Source of the DNA: Helianthus annuus | Taxonomy: Eukaryota > Streptophyta > Magnoliopsida > Asterales > Asteraceae | Assembly: GCF_002127325.2 (NCBI RefSeq) | Contig: NC_035443.2 | Span: 117,058,646 to 117,122,645 of the forward strand | Length of the DNA stretch: 64,000 nucleotides | Direction of reading: 5' to 3' | In this document: positions 1 through 11,664 of the stretch, one piece after another | Layout of the letters: every line of letters begins with the position of its first letter | Numbering within the stretch: position 1 is the stretch's first letter | Program-made: the position numbers and the translations under genes | The notes under the pieces: model-generated | Told to the model about the DNA's origin: nothing | What the model saw: only the letters and a program-made list of their open reading frames with translations | The model's database searches: none

Positions 1-2
1 TG

Positions 3-545
3 TTCCGCCGCTCCTCCTCCACCGCACTGATGCTCACCATCCTGAGTTCTCGTTTCAAGATTCCTTCTGTCATACCTCCAGCGGGGCCTGGAGAGGGCTC
101 TTCCGCCCATCCATTTGGCCATGTACCGATGCCATTACCTGTCATGCCTCAGATAGCATCCATCCCATCTTCTGTTGCACCTATCGATCTTACCAGCACG
201 CCATTACTTTGGTCCTCTTCCTCACCCATGCCACCCACAGATCCATACCACCCATTTCATTTGGGCCATACTATTGAGGATCTTTTGATGTCATTTGTAC
301 ACCAGCATGATTCCCATTCTCAGCGTTTGCAGGAGCTCGAGAGAGCTCAGTTGTCTTTTGGTCCATATCTTGGTCAGACATCTTCGTCATTTCAGCCTTT
401 TCGATCATTTCCTCCTGACATTGTTGCTCGACTTTCGATCCTAGAGCAGCAGATTGCATCCGTGATCCGCACCCAGCAGGCCTTGGAGGAGGATTGGCTT
501 CTCTTTCGCCGCCTACATTATCCTCCACCACCACCACCATTCTAG
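3..545 (+). CDS. Upstream proline-rich ORF of the Ty3 element (5' partial)
   Basis: The frame is open from position 3 to the stop at 543-545; the first ATG in the window is at 30, but the ORF probably begins further left. The product is rich in Pro and Ser, with a C-terminal stretch (about 400-525) with helical heptad-like spacing (ARLSILEQQIASVIRTQ) that could form a short coiled coil, and it ends in a run of prolines. It lies about 400 nt upstream of gag in the same element and strand. It has none of the standard retrotransposon domains. Function unknown; similar additional ORFs before gag are known in some plant Ty3 lineages, but homology to them cannot be judged here. Confidence 0.55.
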   Translation, partial: FRRSSSTALMLTILSSRFKIPSVIPPAGPGEGSSAHPFGHVPMPLPVMPQIASIPSSVAPIDLTSTPLLWSSSSPMPPTDPYHPFHLGHTIEDLLMSFVHQHDSHSQRLQELERAQLSFGPYLGQTSSSFQPFRSFPPDIVARLSILEQQIASVIRTQQALEEDWLLFRRLHYPPPPPPF

Positions 546-942
546 AGATCATCGACGTTACCAGGGTAGACACCGGTGAGACAGCCGCGATTGTTATGCA
601 CAGCTTTTGAAGACCATTTGACTACACAGATTTTTGTTGATACATGTGATGTATTGATTGTATGTAACACTGATATGATGTATTTGTACAGGGGTGATGT
701 AACCCCTATGTGATTGATGGATGTACTAACACACTTACTATGCTTATGGTCTTGATATATATGCAATCGCCGCATTCTCATCATATCTGATTTACTTGAT
801 TGATTATTTTTGTATTTGGACATGGGATGTTGGACATGGGATGTTGTGTGTGATATATTGATAACATGAGATGTTATATGCTATTACTATTACTATATAC
901 GTATGATTTCTATGGCCTAATCGACGTACACATCTTTAGAGA
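546..942 (+). other. Non-coding spacer between upstream ORF and gag
   Basis: About 400 nt, AT-rich, with repeated TGATGTATTG/TGATATGATG-like words and a small inverted pair (ggggtgatgtaacccc around 691-706). No ORF of note. A pyrimidine-poor acceptor-like tttag lies at about 936-940, just before the gag ATG at 943, so splicing of the leader is possible but unsupported. Confidence 0.4.
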
Positions 943-3900
943 ATGGCACCAAGACGTCAACCGCAGCCGATGCCCACGACTCAAGAAGAGCTGCAAGGAA
1001 TCATTGCTGCCGCGATTGCTCAGTATGCCGCCTCGCAAGAGGGACCCAGCGGAAGCAACACGAACATCAACGGCAACCAGAATCCCCCTCATGGTAACCC
1101 TAAGTCTTTAAGACGTACCATGGTCTAATTGGATTCCTGTAGCAATTGCTAATACAGTTCCTATATTGAAACGAATGTGCAGGGTGCACCTTCAAGCAGT
1201 TTCTGGACTGTAAGCCCACAAACTTCGACGGCACGGGTGGTGCTGTTGCCTTCGTTCGTTGGGCAGAGAAGACTGATTCCACCATCCGTATGAGCAAATG
1301 TGCGATCGACCAGCAGGTCACTTACATTTCAGGGCTGTTTCTAGATGGAGCCCTATCTTGGTGGAACCTTCAAGTGCAAACTCTAGGCGAAGCTGCCGCC
1401 TACGCCCTGTCTTGGGCCGAATTGAAAGAGCTTATGCGAAGGAAGTACTGCTCTCGCGCGGAAATTCAAAAGCTTGAAACTGAGTTTTGGCACTTAAAGA
1501 TGGAAGGGTCGAAGATAGCGGAATATGTTCAGAGATTCCACGATCTGTCTCACGTGGTACCTTATATGGTAACACCCGAGTTTAAGAGGGTTGAGCGCTT
1601 CATCTGGGGATTGGCTCCTCAGATAATCAGTATGGTGACTTCTTCCAAACCCGCAACCATCACAGAAGCCATTGATCTCAGTGTGGCTCTTACTGAAGAA
1701 GCGATTCGGTTAAACAAGTTCGATGAGATTGAACCCAAGAAAAAGGAGACTCATGTGGAGTCATCTAGTGGTAATAAGCGGAAGTTTTCAAGTTTCAAGC
1801 AAAGCACCGGGACGGTGGTCAAGAAGGGAGAATCCAATGCACCAGCTCAAGATTCAGTTGGTGGTGGAAAGAAGAGCAGGGGATACATGGGTGCACAGCC
1901 CAAGTGCAACTCATGTCAAAAACATCACTCTGGTCGCTGCAGTCTAAGGGTTTGTGAGTCTTGTGGGAAGACTGGTCATACAAAAGATTTCTGTTGGACT
2001 AATGCTGGCCGGGGAGGCCAAGGAGGAAATGGAAATAGAAACAACCGTGGTGGTAATGGGAACCGCCCACAAGGAAATCAAGGAGGAAATGGAAACCGTG
2101 CTAACCAAGCAGGCACCGTGAACCGAAACCAGGGAAACCACCAGGCTGGGAACAATGGTGGAAACGGGCAGAGGCCCGGGTGTTTTAATTGTGGAGATCA
2201 AGGGCACTTCAAGAGGAACTGCCCGGAATTGACCCAAGCTCGTGGAAGAGTTTTCAACATGGAGGCCAGGGAAGCGCGCCAGGATCCCAATGTCGTTACT
2301 GGTACGTTCCCTGTAAACCAACGCTATGCGTCTGTTTTGTTTGATACTGGTGCCGATTATAGCTTCGTATCGCTAGAATTTAAGAACATGCTTGGTTTAG
2401 CCGCTAGTAAGTTAGATATTCCTTATTCGATCGAGCTAGCTAATGGGAAGTTAGTAGAAGCCAATGAAGTGATTAGAGGTTGCGTAATCGAGTTAGGAGA
2501 GCGTGAGTTTGCTCTCGATCTACTACCAGTCCAGTTGGGAAGCTTCGACGTGGTAGTAGGAATGGATTGGTTAGCAAGTAACAAGGCGGAGATTGTTTGT
2601 CACGAGAAGATTATCCGTATTTCGACCGACGATGGTGAGACCATTGTTGTTCATGGAGAGAAGCGTGAGACGCCGTTGCGGATTATCAGCTGTCTGAAAG
2701 CAAGAAAGTGTCTGAAGAAAGGATGTGTTGCTTTTCTAGCACACATCGTGGATAAAAAGGCTGCGGAGCCGAAGATCGAAGACATCCCTGTCGTAAGGGA
2801 GTATCCGGAAGTCTTTCCAGAAGACTTGCCTGGCTTGCCGCCTCAGAGGCAAGTAGAATTTCGCATCGACTTAGTTCCAGGCGCCGCGCCTGTGGCTAAG
2901 GCACCTTATAGACTTGCCCCTTCTGAAATGCAAGAGCTATCAACGCAACTTCAAGGGTTGTTGGATAAGGGTTTTATTCGACCAAGCTTCTCGCCTTGGG
3001 GAGCTCCAGTTTTGTTTGTCAAGAAGAAGGATGGTAGTTTCCGTATGTGCATTGACTACAGAGAATTGAACAAGCTGACGATCAAGAATAGGTATCCTTT
3101 GCCAAGGATTGATGATCTGTTTGACCAACTTCAAGGTTCAAGTTTCTACTCCAAGATCGATCTTCGATCTGGATATCATCAGCTTCGGATACAGGAAGAA
3201 AGTATTCCGAAGACAGCCTTTAGAACTCGATATGGGCACTACGAGTTCCTTGTCATGCCGTTTGGTTTAACAAACGCACCTGCAGTGTTCATGGATTTGA
3301 TGAACCGAGTTTGTAAGCCGTATCTGGATAAGTTTGTGATTGTGTTCATCGACGACATCTTGATCTACTCAAAGACGAAGGCAGAACACGAGCAACACCT
3401 CAGAGCTATCTTAGAGCTACTGAAGAAGGAGCAGTTGTATGCCAAATTCTCTAAGTGTGAGTTTTGGCTGAGAGACGTGCAATTCCTTGGGCACGTGGTA
3501 AATGAAAGTGGAATTCATGTGGATCCAACCAAGATCGAGGCGATCAAGAATTGGGAAGCGCCAAAGACGCCAACCGAGATCCGGCAATTCTTGGGTTTGG
3601 CTGGTTATTATCGAAGATTTATTGAGGATTTTTCAAAGATCGCTCAGCCATTGACGCTCCTCACGCAAAAGGATAAAAAGTTTGATTGGGGAATCAAACA
3701 GGATGAAGCATTTCAGTTGTTGAAGGATAAGCTTTGTAACGCGCCAATCTTAGCTCTACCGGAAGGTACCGACGATTTTGTGGTATACTGCGACGCTTCG
3801 CGTCAAGGATTGGGTTGTGTGTTGATGCAACGTCAAAAGGTTATCGCCTACGCATCACGCCAACTGAAAGTGCATGAAAAGAACTATACCACGCATGATT

Positions 3901-4619
3901 TGGAGCTAGGCGCAGTGGTTTTTGCTTTGAAGATTTGGAGACACTACCTTTACGGTACGAAGTGTACGATCTTTACGGATCACAAAAGCCTCCAGCATAT
4001 ATTCAACCAGAAGGAGTTGAATATGAGGCAAAGGCGATGGGTTGAGTTGTTGAACGATTACGACTGCGAGATCAAGTATCATCCAGGGAAGGCGAATGTG
4101 GTCGCCGATGCCCTAAGTCGCAAGGAGAGAATCAAGCCCATAAGGGTTAGGGCTATGGAAATGATTATCCAAACCGATCTTTCCTCGCGCATTCGAGCAG
4201 CGCAAAAAGAAGCTCTCAAGGAGGAGAACCTTGAGAAAGAATATCTCCGTGGGATGGAGAAGATATTGGTTCCAAACAAGGAAGGAACGTTATGTTTTGA
4301 GAAAAGGATTTGGGTTCCTTTGTTTGGTGATTTAAGAGAGGTTATTTTTGATGAAGCTCACAAATCACGGTACTCTATCCACCCGGGAGCGGATAAGATG
4401 TACCAAGATCTTAAGGATTATTATTGGTGGCCTAGGATGAAAGGCGATGTTGCTATTTATGTGAGCCAATGTTTGACTTGCGCTAAGGTTAAGGCAGAAT
4501 ACCAGAAGCCTTCGGGACTTCTGCAACAACCAAAAATTCCCCAATGGAAGTGGGAAGAAATATCCATGGATTTTGTTACAAAGTTGCCAAGAACGCCTAA
4601 GGGCCATGACACTATCTAG
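943..4619 (+). CDS. Gag-protease-RT-RNase H-integrase N-terminus of the plus-strand chromovirus
   Basis: The gag start is taken at ATG 943 ([13 protein letters not shown]...). That frame stops after 15 codons past 1081, but removing a candidate 89-nt GT-AG intron (1094-1182) brings it into register with the long frame that is open to 4619. Downstream in order: gag domain (about 1185-1750), cysteine clusters including a CX2CX4HX4C zinc knuckle at 2179-2222 ([14 protein letters not shown]), aspartic protease (LFDTGAD, about 2336-2357), RT with [10 protein letters not shown] (3343-3374), RNase H ([11 protein letters not shown], about 3781-3813) and the integrase HHCC zinc domain (about 4354-4487). 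The frame ends at a TAG (4617-4619) in the integrase, where relatives have Trp; the same frame continues beyond. A single G-to-A change therefore breaks an otherwise open polyprotein. Confidence 0.88.
1094..1182 (+). other. Candidate 89-nt intron in gag
   Basis: GT at 1094-1095 (context CATG|GTAACC) and AG at 1181-1182 (context GTGCAG|GGTGC). The segment is AT-rich and contains an in-frame stop. Excising it joins the ATG-943 frame exactly to the gag-pol frame (phase 1) and yields the usual gag start-of-domain pattern ([12 protein letters not shown] after the junction). No transcript evidence is available; a deletion/insertion-based explanation cannot be excluded. Confidence 0.6.
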
Positions 4620-5633
4620 GTGATAGTGGATCGCTTGACGAAATCAGCACATTTCTTGCCTATCCGTGAAAAGGATCATACAAGCAAATTGGCTGAAATT
4701 TACATGAGAGAAATTGTCACTCGCCATGGAGTACCCCTCTCGATTATATCCGATAGAGATGGAAGGTTCGTATCGAGGATATGGCAATCCTTCCAGGAAG
4801 CTTTTGGCTCGAAGCTGAATATGAGCACCGCGTTTCACCCGCAGACCGACGGCCAAAGTGAGCGGACGATTCAGACATTGGAAGACATGCTGAGAGCATG
4901 TGTGATGGATTTAGGCGGTAGCTGGGATAAGCATTTACCCCTGGTTGAGTTTTCATACAACAACAGCTACCACACCAGTATTGGTGCCGCGCCATTCGAA
5001 GCTTTATATGGGCGCAAGTGCAGGTCGCCGCTCTGTTGGTCTGACGCAGGTGATAGACAATTGGTAGGTCCCGATGTAGTTCAGGAAACTACAGATAAGA
5101 TCGCGCAAATCCGAGATCGCATTAGCGCGGCTCGCGATCGCCAGAAGACCTACGCTGATCTGAAGAGGAAACCTCAAGAGTTTGAGGTTGGGGATATGGT
5201 TTTGTTGAAGGTATCACCCTGGAAGGGTGTAGCACGCTTTGGGAAGCGTGGGAAGCTGAATCCACGCTACATTGGTCCTTTTAAGGTTTTGAAGAAAATT
5301 GGAACAGTAGCATACAAGTTGGATCTACCTGCCGAGCTGAATAACGTTCACGATACATTTCATGTATCCAATCTTAAGAGGAGTCCAACTCAAGTTAACG
5401 TTGCCATTCCTACCGACGAGATTCATGTTGATGACACGCTCCACTTCGTTGAAGAACCTGTTGAGGTCACGGATTGGAAAGTTAACAAGACCCGCCGGAG
5501 CAGTGTCAAGCTCGTCAAAGTTCGCTGGAATGCTAGACATGGTCCCGAATTCACCTGGGAGCGTGAAGACCGAATGAAAGAGAAATACCCCCACCTGTTT
5601 CCTAAGAACCCTGCTTCTTCAAGCAGAACCTAA
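4620..5633 (+). CDS. Integrase catalytic core and chromodomain-like tail (continues pol after an in-frame TAG)
   Basis: In the same frame as the pol ORF that stops at 4617-4619. It starts with [12 protein letters not shown], has the second catalytic Asp in SDRDG (about 4749-4763) and the catalytic Glu in QTDGQSERT (about 4842-4868). The GPY/F-type region ([11 protein letters not shown]) follows at about 5260-5290, and the C-terminal 60 residues ([19 protein letters not shown]) look like the chromodomain-like end of plant chromoviruses. It ends 34 nt before the 3' LTR. It is not an independent gene; it would be made only as part of the polyprotein. Confidence 0.88.
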   Translation: MIVDRLTKSAHFLPIREKDHTSKLAEIYMREIVTRHGVPLSIISDRDGRFVSRIWQSFQEAFGSKLNMSTAFHPQTDGQSERTIQTLEDMLRACVMDLGGSWDKHLPLVEFSYNNSYHTSIGAAPFEALYGRKCRSPLCWSDAGDRQLVGPDVVQETTDKIAQIRDRISAARDRQKTYADLKRKPQEFEVGDMVLLKVSPWKGVARFGKRGKLNPRYIGPFKVLKKIGTVAYKLDLPAELNNVHDTFHVSNLKRSPTQVNVAIPTDEIHVDDTLHFVEEPVEVTDWKVNKTRRSSVKLVKVRWNARHGPEFTWEREDRMKEKYPHLFPKNPASSSRT

Positions 5634-5657
5634 ATTTCGGGACGAAATTTATTTAAC

Positions 5658-5667
5658 GGGGGGAGAA
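5658..5667 (+). promoter_or_regulatory. Polypurine tract
   Basis: GGGGGGAGAA directly before the 3' LTR, the usual position of the plus-strand DNA primer. Confidence 0.8.
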
Positions 5668-8600
5668 TGTGACAACCCTCTCAAAACCAGGTATCCGTAC
5701 GACTTAATTAATTATTAATTGTTGCCTAATTACTGTGCTTTACTGAGTTTGCTGATAAACTGCTACTTGATTGTTAATACTTGTACATATCTGCATCATA
5801 CTTTGAAATTCCTGTCGCTACACTACTTAATTGCTGAACCTTAGTGACAAACATGATGCACAAAAGCACAGTAGTACTAAACGGATACACAGTGAACTTG
5901 CTGATATAGCCAGCATCAGGCAAACACTGCCTCTAAAGGCCTGAATAAGCCAGAATCATTTTACTACACCCATAGTGTGTGTAGGGATACAAGGGTTGTA
6001 TGATTACGTCTCTAGGAATAAGATATAGAGATTTGGATGTGCCTAAAACGAACTTTAAGCACGAAACACAACACTTTTATCAACACACTAGCTTCTAGCT
6101 AATTAATAAAGTGCCAAAATATGAGGAATTATTCCCGACACTTTGCAGAATAAATTGTGTCGCTAAAAATATTATTTATGACGCTTAACGGATATCTTAA
6201 GCACTTTAACGGATTACTATCCGACCGAACAACCGGACAATACCCGGAACATAAAAATATTGCCAAAATTAATATTGGTACTTTTCTGAGCCAGTTAGGG
6301 TCCCTGATTACCCTAACACCCGCTTTTAATACACTAAAACAACTAACGGGGTTAGACCCTAAAGTTAACGCACTTAACCAAACTGAACCGTAACTGAACG
6401 ATTGGAAACGAACCGAGCACCATTACAACTCAATGGAATCGGCCAACTAGTGGGGCCAAGGAGAGTACGCTTTTGAATATTTAATTGGATTGCACGAGGA
6501 TCGAGACAACTTTTTCTATTTAAACCCCTCACCTCTCACACACACAAACACACACACCTCACCTTCACTCTCTCTCCCTCTCCCTCTCCCTGCTCTCGGC
6601 CGAGATCACCACCACCCCCACATCCGTTTTTCGGTTCAAGTCTTGACATTCCAAGCATACTCAAGTGTCGGTGGTTACGTACAACGGAGCTCGGAACAAA
6701 CGGAACGCGGAGGACCTCTACCGTTTGCTATTATCCACGCAGTTTTCGACTAGTTTCTTCCCTAGCCCCGAGCTAGAGGTATAACGTTTAAAACTCATTT
6801 TTGGTCATGTCTAAAGTGGTTAAAAGGATATTTGTCGGTTGAATGTCGGTAACCCGCTTAATGGAACTTTAAAGTTTGCTAAAACGTGAATATCGTTGGA
6901 TAAAAGCTCAAAACGCGTGTAAATGTCGTAGTATTTGAATATGTTGGTTTTTATGGCCCGATCTATGATGTGGTGGCTCTCATCATCGTTTAACCCGACT
7001 TTGTTAGGATCACGTATCTTGACATACACTGGTTTCTTTGGTACAAGGGTTAAAAGGTGAAACTCCACCACACGGGAAACATGAACTTGTGTAAAAATGT
7101 TTTAACGTGAAAAATAGTATTTAAAACAAGCCGATCTACGTATGTACAAGTGGTATATTCGTAGGACCGGGTGTCGAGAAAATCATGTTTTTATAAAAAT
7201 GGATAAAGTGTTAACAAATACGATTTCTATAAACTACAAGTGTAGAAACACTTGTAGAATAAAAGATCCGACAAAATAACAATATTTACAAAAATTGTCG
7301 GGAAGTTGTAAGAAGTAAGTTGTTCTAAAAACGAGGTTTTTACAAGACTAAGTTATGTTATGAATAGATCCACTAAAAATAACGAAATCTACACCGTAGT
7401 TTTTGTAAAAACTACAAGTTCATGAAACAACGCGGTTTTACATACTAGTCTTCTATTTGAAGTGTTGAAAATTGATTCGGTTGATTTGATAAATTGTTGA
7501 GATGATTTGTAAAAGAAAATGATACGCTTGAAAGCGTGGCCACCTCCAGTTACAGGGGAAACTCTGGAGAAATTTTCTAAAAATCTAACACTTAGAATTA
7601 TTTACAAGTGTTAGACTACTTTGACATGTTTTCAAATATATTTCGCCACAACTTTATTTATAAATAATCGGAGGTGGGATTTTCACAAAACTAAAAGTGA
7701 TAAATATTTATTCGGTAAATATATTTTGTCACCTCACTGTTTATGATTATTTTGTGAAGATATATAAATATTATTTTTAGAGTAAAAATAATATTTACTA
7801 ACCTTGTCAAGCCCGAAATATTACAAACGCCTTCACGGCAAACATATAAGTTACAACGGTAATTACTATTACCACTTAATCACCAAAACGTAACTTACGC
7901 TTTATTCGGAAGTATTCATAAGCATGTATTGTTAAAACATTATTTTGGGAAAATATTATGAGAAAAAAAAAAAAGGGAAATATATTATTTTTGAGAAAAA
8001 TAAATATATTTTGAAATAAGAAATAAAATATATTAAGTGGGACTTAATAAAATAAAATAAGTATACATGTATTTGATTTCCCCCATCCTTGGGAAGGAGA
8101 ATGCGTATCAAATATATATACGAAACGGTTGACTAACTGTTTCCCAAAAACATAATCTATGAAGCTAAAGCACGGCCATCCGTCTAATAGAATTAGCACA
8201 TGTAGGTCGTTGCACAGCACTTGGATATTGGATTGCTTGATTTTGTGACGCATTCACTGTGAGTTCATGTCCCCCTTTTCTCTTAACTGTTTTCAGTTTT
8301 ATAAACTGCGGGGGTGAAATACATGTTACAATGATTATGGATATGTTATACATGGTATGGTTAGCATAAGGAGGGTTATTACTTAGATCATGTGAGTGGG
8401 TAGGCAGAAACTTGAGGCCATTAATCCTCGTTGAGGACCGAGGGACAGGAGCGGTAGATCTATCTGGGTGTAGCGAGCCCAGCCCCAGGTCCAGCATAAC
8501 GGACCTCGGGGTGACTTAGTGCCCGACGCATAAATCCGCTAGGTTTGAGTCATCCCTACTTGCACTTCACACATATCAGTGGACTTGCAACCCATTGGTG

Positions 8601-9046
8601 ATCTCTTTTATTTCCTTATTTGCTACATACCAGGGTTTTTGATAAAGATAAAGGTTTATTTACTCATTTTCGCATGAACTCGCTCAACATTATTGTTGAT
8701 TTTTCAACTTACATGTATTTCAGGGAATTAAGGATCTGGCACGGTTTAGCAGGATTTCCCGCTGCATTTAGACTCAGAGTCATCCGGGTTCAAGGCATAT
8801 GGCTCTTTCCTGGACAAGCCATAGCCCCTGAACCATGTTTATTTATGTTTGCATTATGGTAGTAGTTGTACTGTTTAAGACAAGTAATGGTTGTTGGGTG
8901 TTTACCCATTTAGACAATGTTTGACAATTTTATTTTCAATGAATGACTTTGCATGATTTTAAATTCATATAGCTTGTTATGGTTAAGCTATGGTATTAAG
9001 AAGTCACACCAAATTAACCACGCTTCCGCAAAGCCAGGGTGTGACA
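5668..9046 (+). repeat. 3' LTR (3.38 kb) of the plus-strand chromovirus
   Basis: Begins TGTGACAACCC right after the polypurine tract and ends CCAGGGTGTGACA. A TATA-like TATTTAAA is at 6517-6524, followed by a CA/CT-rich stretch (about 6536-6590). The rest is AT-rich and non-coding; short ORFs inside (for example 6157-6393, 8165-8497) have no recognisable product. The partner 5' LTR is not in the window, so age cannot be estimated. Confidence 0.85.
6517..6524 (+). promoter_or_regulatory. TATA-like box in LTR
   Basis: TATTTAAA followed by a CT/CA-rich leader with ACACAC repeats. Position in the LTR is plausible for the U3/R border. Unlike other LTRs in this window it has no obvious palindromic word cluster upstream. 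Confidence 0.45.
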
Positions 9047-9272
9047 CTTGCCATCGGTAGGATTAGTGGTATTTTGAAAAGCTTTTCTTAGCACCCAATC
9101 ACCAACTCGAAATCTCCTAGTCCTTATATTCTTGTTATATGCCCTGGATATTCTTTGTTGATATGCTGCCATCCTTAGCCTTGCTGCATCCCTTTTTTCA
9201 TCTATAGTATCCAAATCTTGACATAAGGCTTCAGGATTCTGTTCAGGATCATGTAGGATAGATCTTGCAGTA
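9047..9272 (-). pseudogene. Tat-lineage integrase C-terminal fragment (separated from 19647-25682)
   Basis: The minus strand encodes the end of a Tat-type integrase (DEKRDAARLRMAAYQQRIS, then TRRFRVGDWVLRK). Its upstream edge ends in cagta (9268-9272), the same five bases that border the far side of the 9273-19646 element (19647-19651). Dropping that element and one cagta copy puts this fragment in frame with the pol ORF ending at 19647. At its other edge the frame is cut by the LTR end of the plus-strand chromovirus at 9046/9047, so this 226-bp piece lies between two independent insertions. Confidence 0.9.
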
Positions 9273-10978
9273 TAATACGCCCCATATTCTACTTAATTCG
9301 ACATATAAAATAAATAGGAAATTTTTTTGGAAATTTCGGCATGACCCATTCGTTTAAAACCATTAACCACCTGTTTTACACAACAAACTTCAATGTTTAA
9401 CATTCTTGACAAATCCCAAAACGGACAAAGCTTACATTGGACACGACATGACTACAACTACTAAGTTTTTACCCAACGACAAAGTATCAACATACTACAT
9501 AGACTTAAAGTACATATGACCAAAAACTTAACCCATTTCAAAATAATTTGTAACGGAAGCGTGAGGCGGGCGTAGATCAAGTGTGCACGTTCCAAGCCGT
9601 CCATACGCCTAAGTCGAGGATTTACCTACATTCAACAACAATTTTAAAAAAGTTAGTCTTACTACTTATTTTGCTTACAATACCACCTATTAGCCGCATT
9701 CAATTGATTTCATTCTTATCATCATGCATTCGATTTACCCATTTAAATGGGTAAGCTTATATTCTCATAAAGAGACTTATGCGTATCGTTTACAACCCGG
9801 TAACAACGGGTTGTTTGCTTTCAACATAAACCTTTCGTCCTATCCATATAACGGATTGAACTTCATGCACTATGATTTTGCTTACACGACCACCCATTCT
9901 AGTCGGATGGTCTCATATTCTTACTCGACCTAGTTACATGAACCGGTCGACATGCATAACATAGCATAATTTTTCGTTAGCATAGACAAATCCGCAAAAG
10001 GGTTTGCTAATTTATTTACTAGCACCGTAATCACTATAACATAGTATAATCATTATAACAAGGTTTATTCAATATAATTATTAACAAATAAAAGTGAACT
10101 TTCGTATGCAACGGAACATACCTCGGTCTTGTGATCCTTCCGATTTCTTAGAATTCGAACCTTCTTCCTTCACACCTAGGTCAACATATTCATTCATTCG
10201 TTTAGTACCCCAACTTTCATTCCATCACGTTCCAATTTACACATAATTACTCTTTCAAGCATTTCATCGAACACCTAGTGTGCGTTACATAATAAAGCAT
10301 AGTGTACAAGCATTTTAAGCATGACTTGCTATTTCATCCTATATGTCATCACTACTCAATCTAATTCTTACAATTCCTTTAATCTTCATCAATTTATCTA
10401 GCATTCGGGTACTACAAGCTGAATTACATATCAAATTACATATATTCACAATTCCTATAATCTTCATATTCATAACACAAATTTCACAAAGTGGGTTTAT
10501 AGAGGCTTTCTTTCAATTAACCAAAATCAAGCATGATTTCTACTCTAGGGAGTATCCTTAACATCTAAACAACACAAATCATATCACAATTTCATGATTG
10601 GGTCGAAACCCTAATTCTAAACATCACCAAAATCAGAAATTCGACTTACCAGTTTACTAGGGATGCTTAGATGATCGAAACTTTATAACATGCAGTTATC
10701 TAACATTAATTTTTCCTTGTCAATTGGTGAATTTTTACAAGAACAAAAGGGTAAACCCTTGTTCCCTGCTCCTGCTCGATCCCAAACACGCACAGGGTGT
10801 GTGTTTTGTGGTTTCAACATAATTAAACCCTCACTAATTATAATTTACATATTACCCCCTTAAGTCTTGTTACATTTGTAACTATTATCCTTAAAACCCC
10901 CTTTTAAGTACCATACTACCATTCATCCTTAATCATATTAAGTTTATTATTATTTATCGCGTTTTTTGGGGTGTTACA
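9273..10978 (-). repeat. 3' LTR of the minus-strand Ty3 element
   Basis: On the minus strand it starts TGTAACACC after a purine tract and ends GGGGCGTATTA (the terminal CA/TG pair is mutated; the other copy has GGCGTATCA). Near-identical to 17935-19646. Two short plus-strand ORFs inside (9724-9933, 10343-10561) recur unchanged in the other LTR; that follows from LTR identity and is not evidence for genes. Confidence 0.92.
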
Positions 10979-11664
10979 AGTCTACCCCCCTTAAAAGAGG
11001 TTTCGTCCCCGAAACGTGGACATATCACAATTTTAAATGTGTACATACCAAAAAGAAATGGATAGTGCTTCCTCATCTCATCTTCCGCTTCCCATGTGAG
11101 TTCTGACCCCTTTCGGTGCTGCCATTGTACCAACACTTGTCGGACAGCCTTGTTGCGGAGCTTCTTCACCTTGACATCTTTAATGGCTATTGGTCTTTCT
11201 ACATAATTCAACCCCTCGTCTAACTCAATGTCATCGAGAGGTACTAACGCGGTTTCATCCGCAAGACACTTTCTCAAGTGCGACACGTGGAAGGTATTGT
11301 GAATTCTGTCTAGAGTAGGCGGTAATTCTAATCGATATGCAACCCTTCCAACACGAGCCAAGATTTTAAACGGCCCAATATACCGAGGGCCTAACTTACC
11401 CCGTTTAAGAAAGTGGATTAAGCCTTTCCATGGCGACACCTTCAATAGAACGAAATCTCCAACTTGAAATTCAATAGGGCGCCTTCTCTTGTCTGCATAA
11501 GCTTTTTGTCGATCCTGGGCTGCTTTCAAACGAGTTCTAATCAATTCAATCTTTTCATTTGTCACTGCTATTAAATCACTTGGCACGAGCTCCCTTTGCC
11601 CCACTTCACCCCAACATACGGGAGTTCTACATTTTCTTCCGTATAGTAATTCGTAAAGTGCCAT
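10954..11664 (-). pseudogene. Integrase C-terminus plus chromodomain-like region of minus-strand Ty3 element
   Basis: Begins in the late integrase core (ELLYGRKCRTPVCWGE), then the [11 protein letters not shown] motif, then a chromodomain-like end (VLVQWQHRKGSELTWEAEDEM). The frame runs on through the polypurine tract into the LTR, so the usual stop is missing or shifted. It is separated from the core ORF (11571-12239) by a one-base deletion near 11660-11690: the two frames overlap and switch within a conserved segment. Confidence 0.85.
10979..10998 (-). promoter_or_regulatory. Polypurine tract of minus-strand Ty3 element
   Basis: Minus strand reads AAAGGGGGG-like purines (plus strand acccccctt, about 10984-10993) immediately before the LTR start TGTAACACC. 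Confidence 0.7.

Larger units (their letters stand above)
1..9046 (+). mobile_element. Ty3/gypsy chromodomain LTR retrotransposon (Tekay-like), 5' end outside window
   Basis: Order on the plus strand is upstream ORF, gag, protease, RT, RNase H, integrase with chromodomain-like tail, polypurine tract, 3' LTR. This order and the C-terminal chromodomain-like region are typical of plant chromoviruses. The 5' LTR and primer site lie left of position 1. The 3' LTR ends ...GTGTGACA at 9046 and abuts the reading frame of a Tat integrase fragment (9047-9272, minus strand), so the element inserted into that Tat element. Lineage name is inferred from domain order, not from a tree. Confidence 0.9.

Noticed and set aside
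546..942. An intron joining the upstream ORF to gag
   Set aside because: A possible donor near 566 and acceptor near 940 exist, but neither a frame match nor a conserved product supports the splice.
9724..10561. Plus-strand ORFs of 69 and 72 codons repeated at 18385 and 19004
   Set aside because: Same reason: antisense ORFs in the paired LTRs of a recent Ty3 element.
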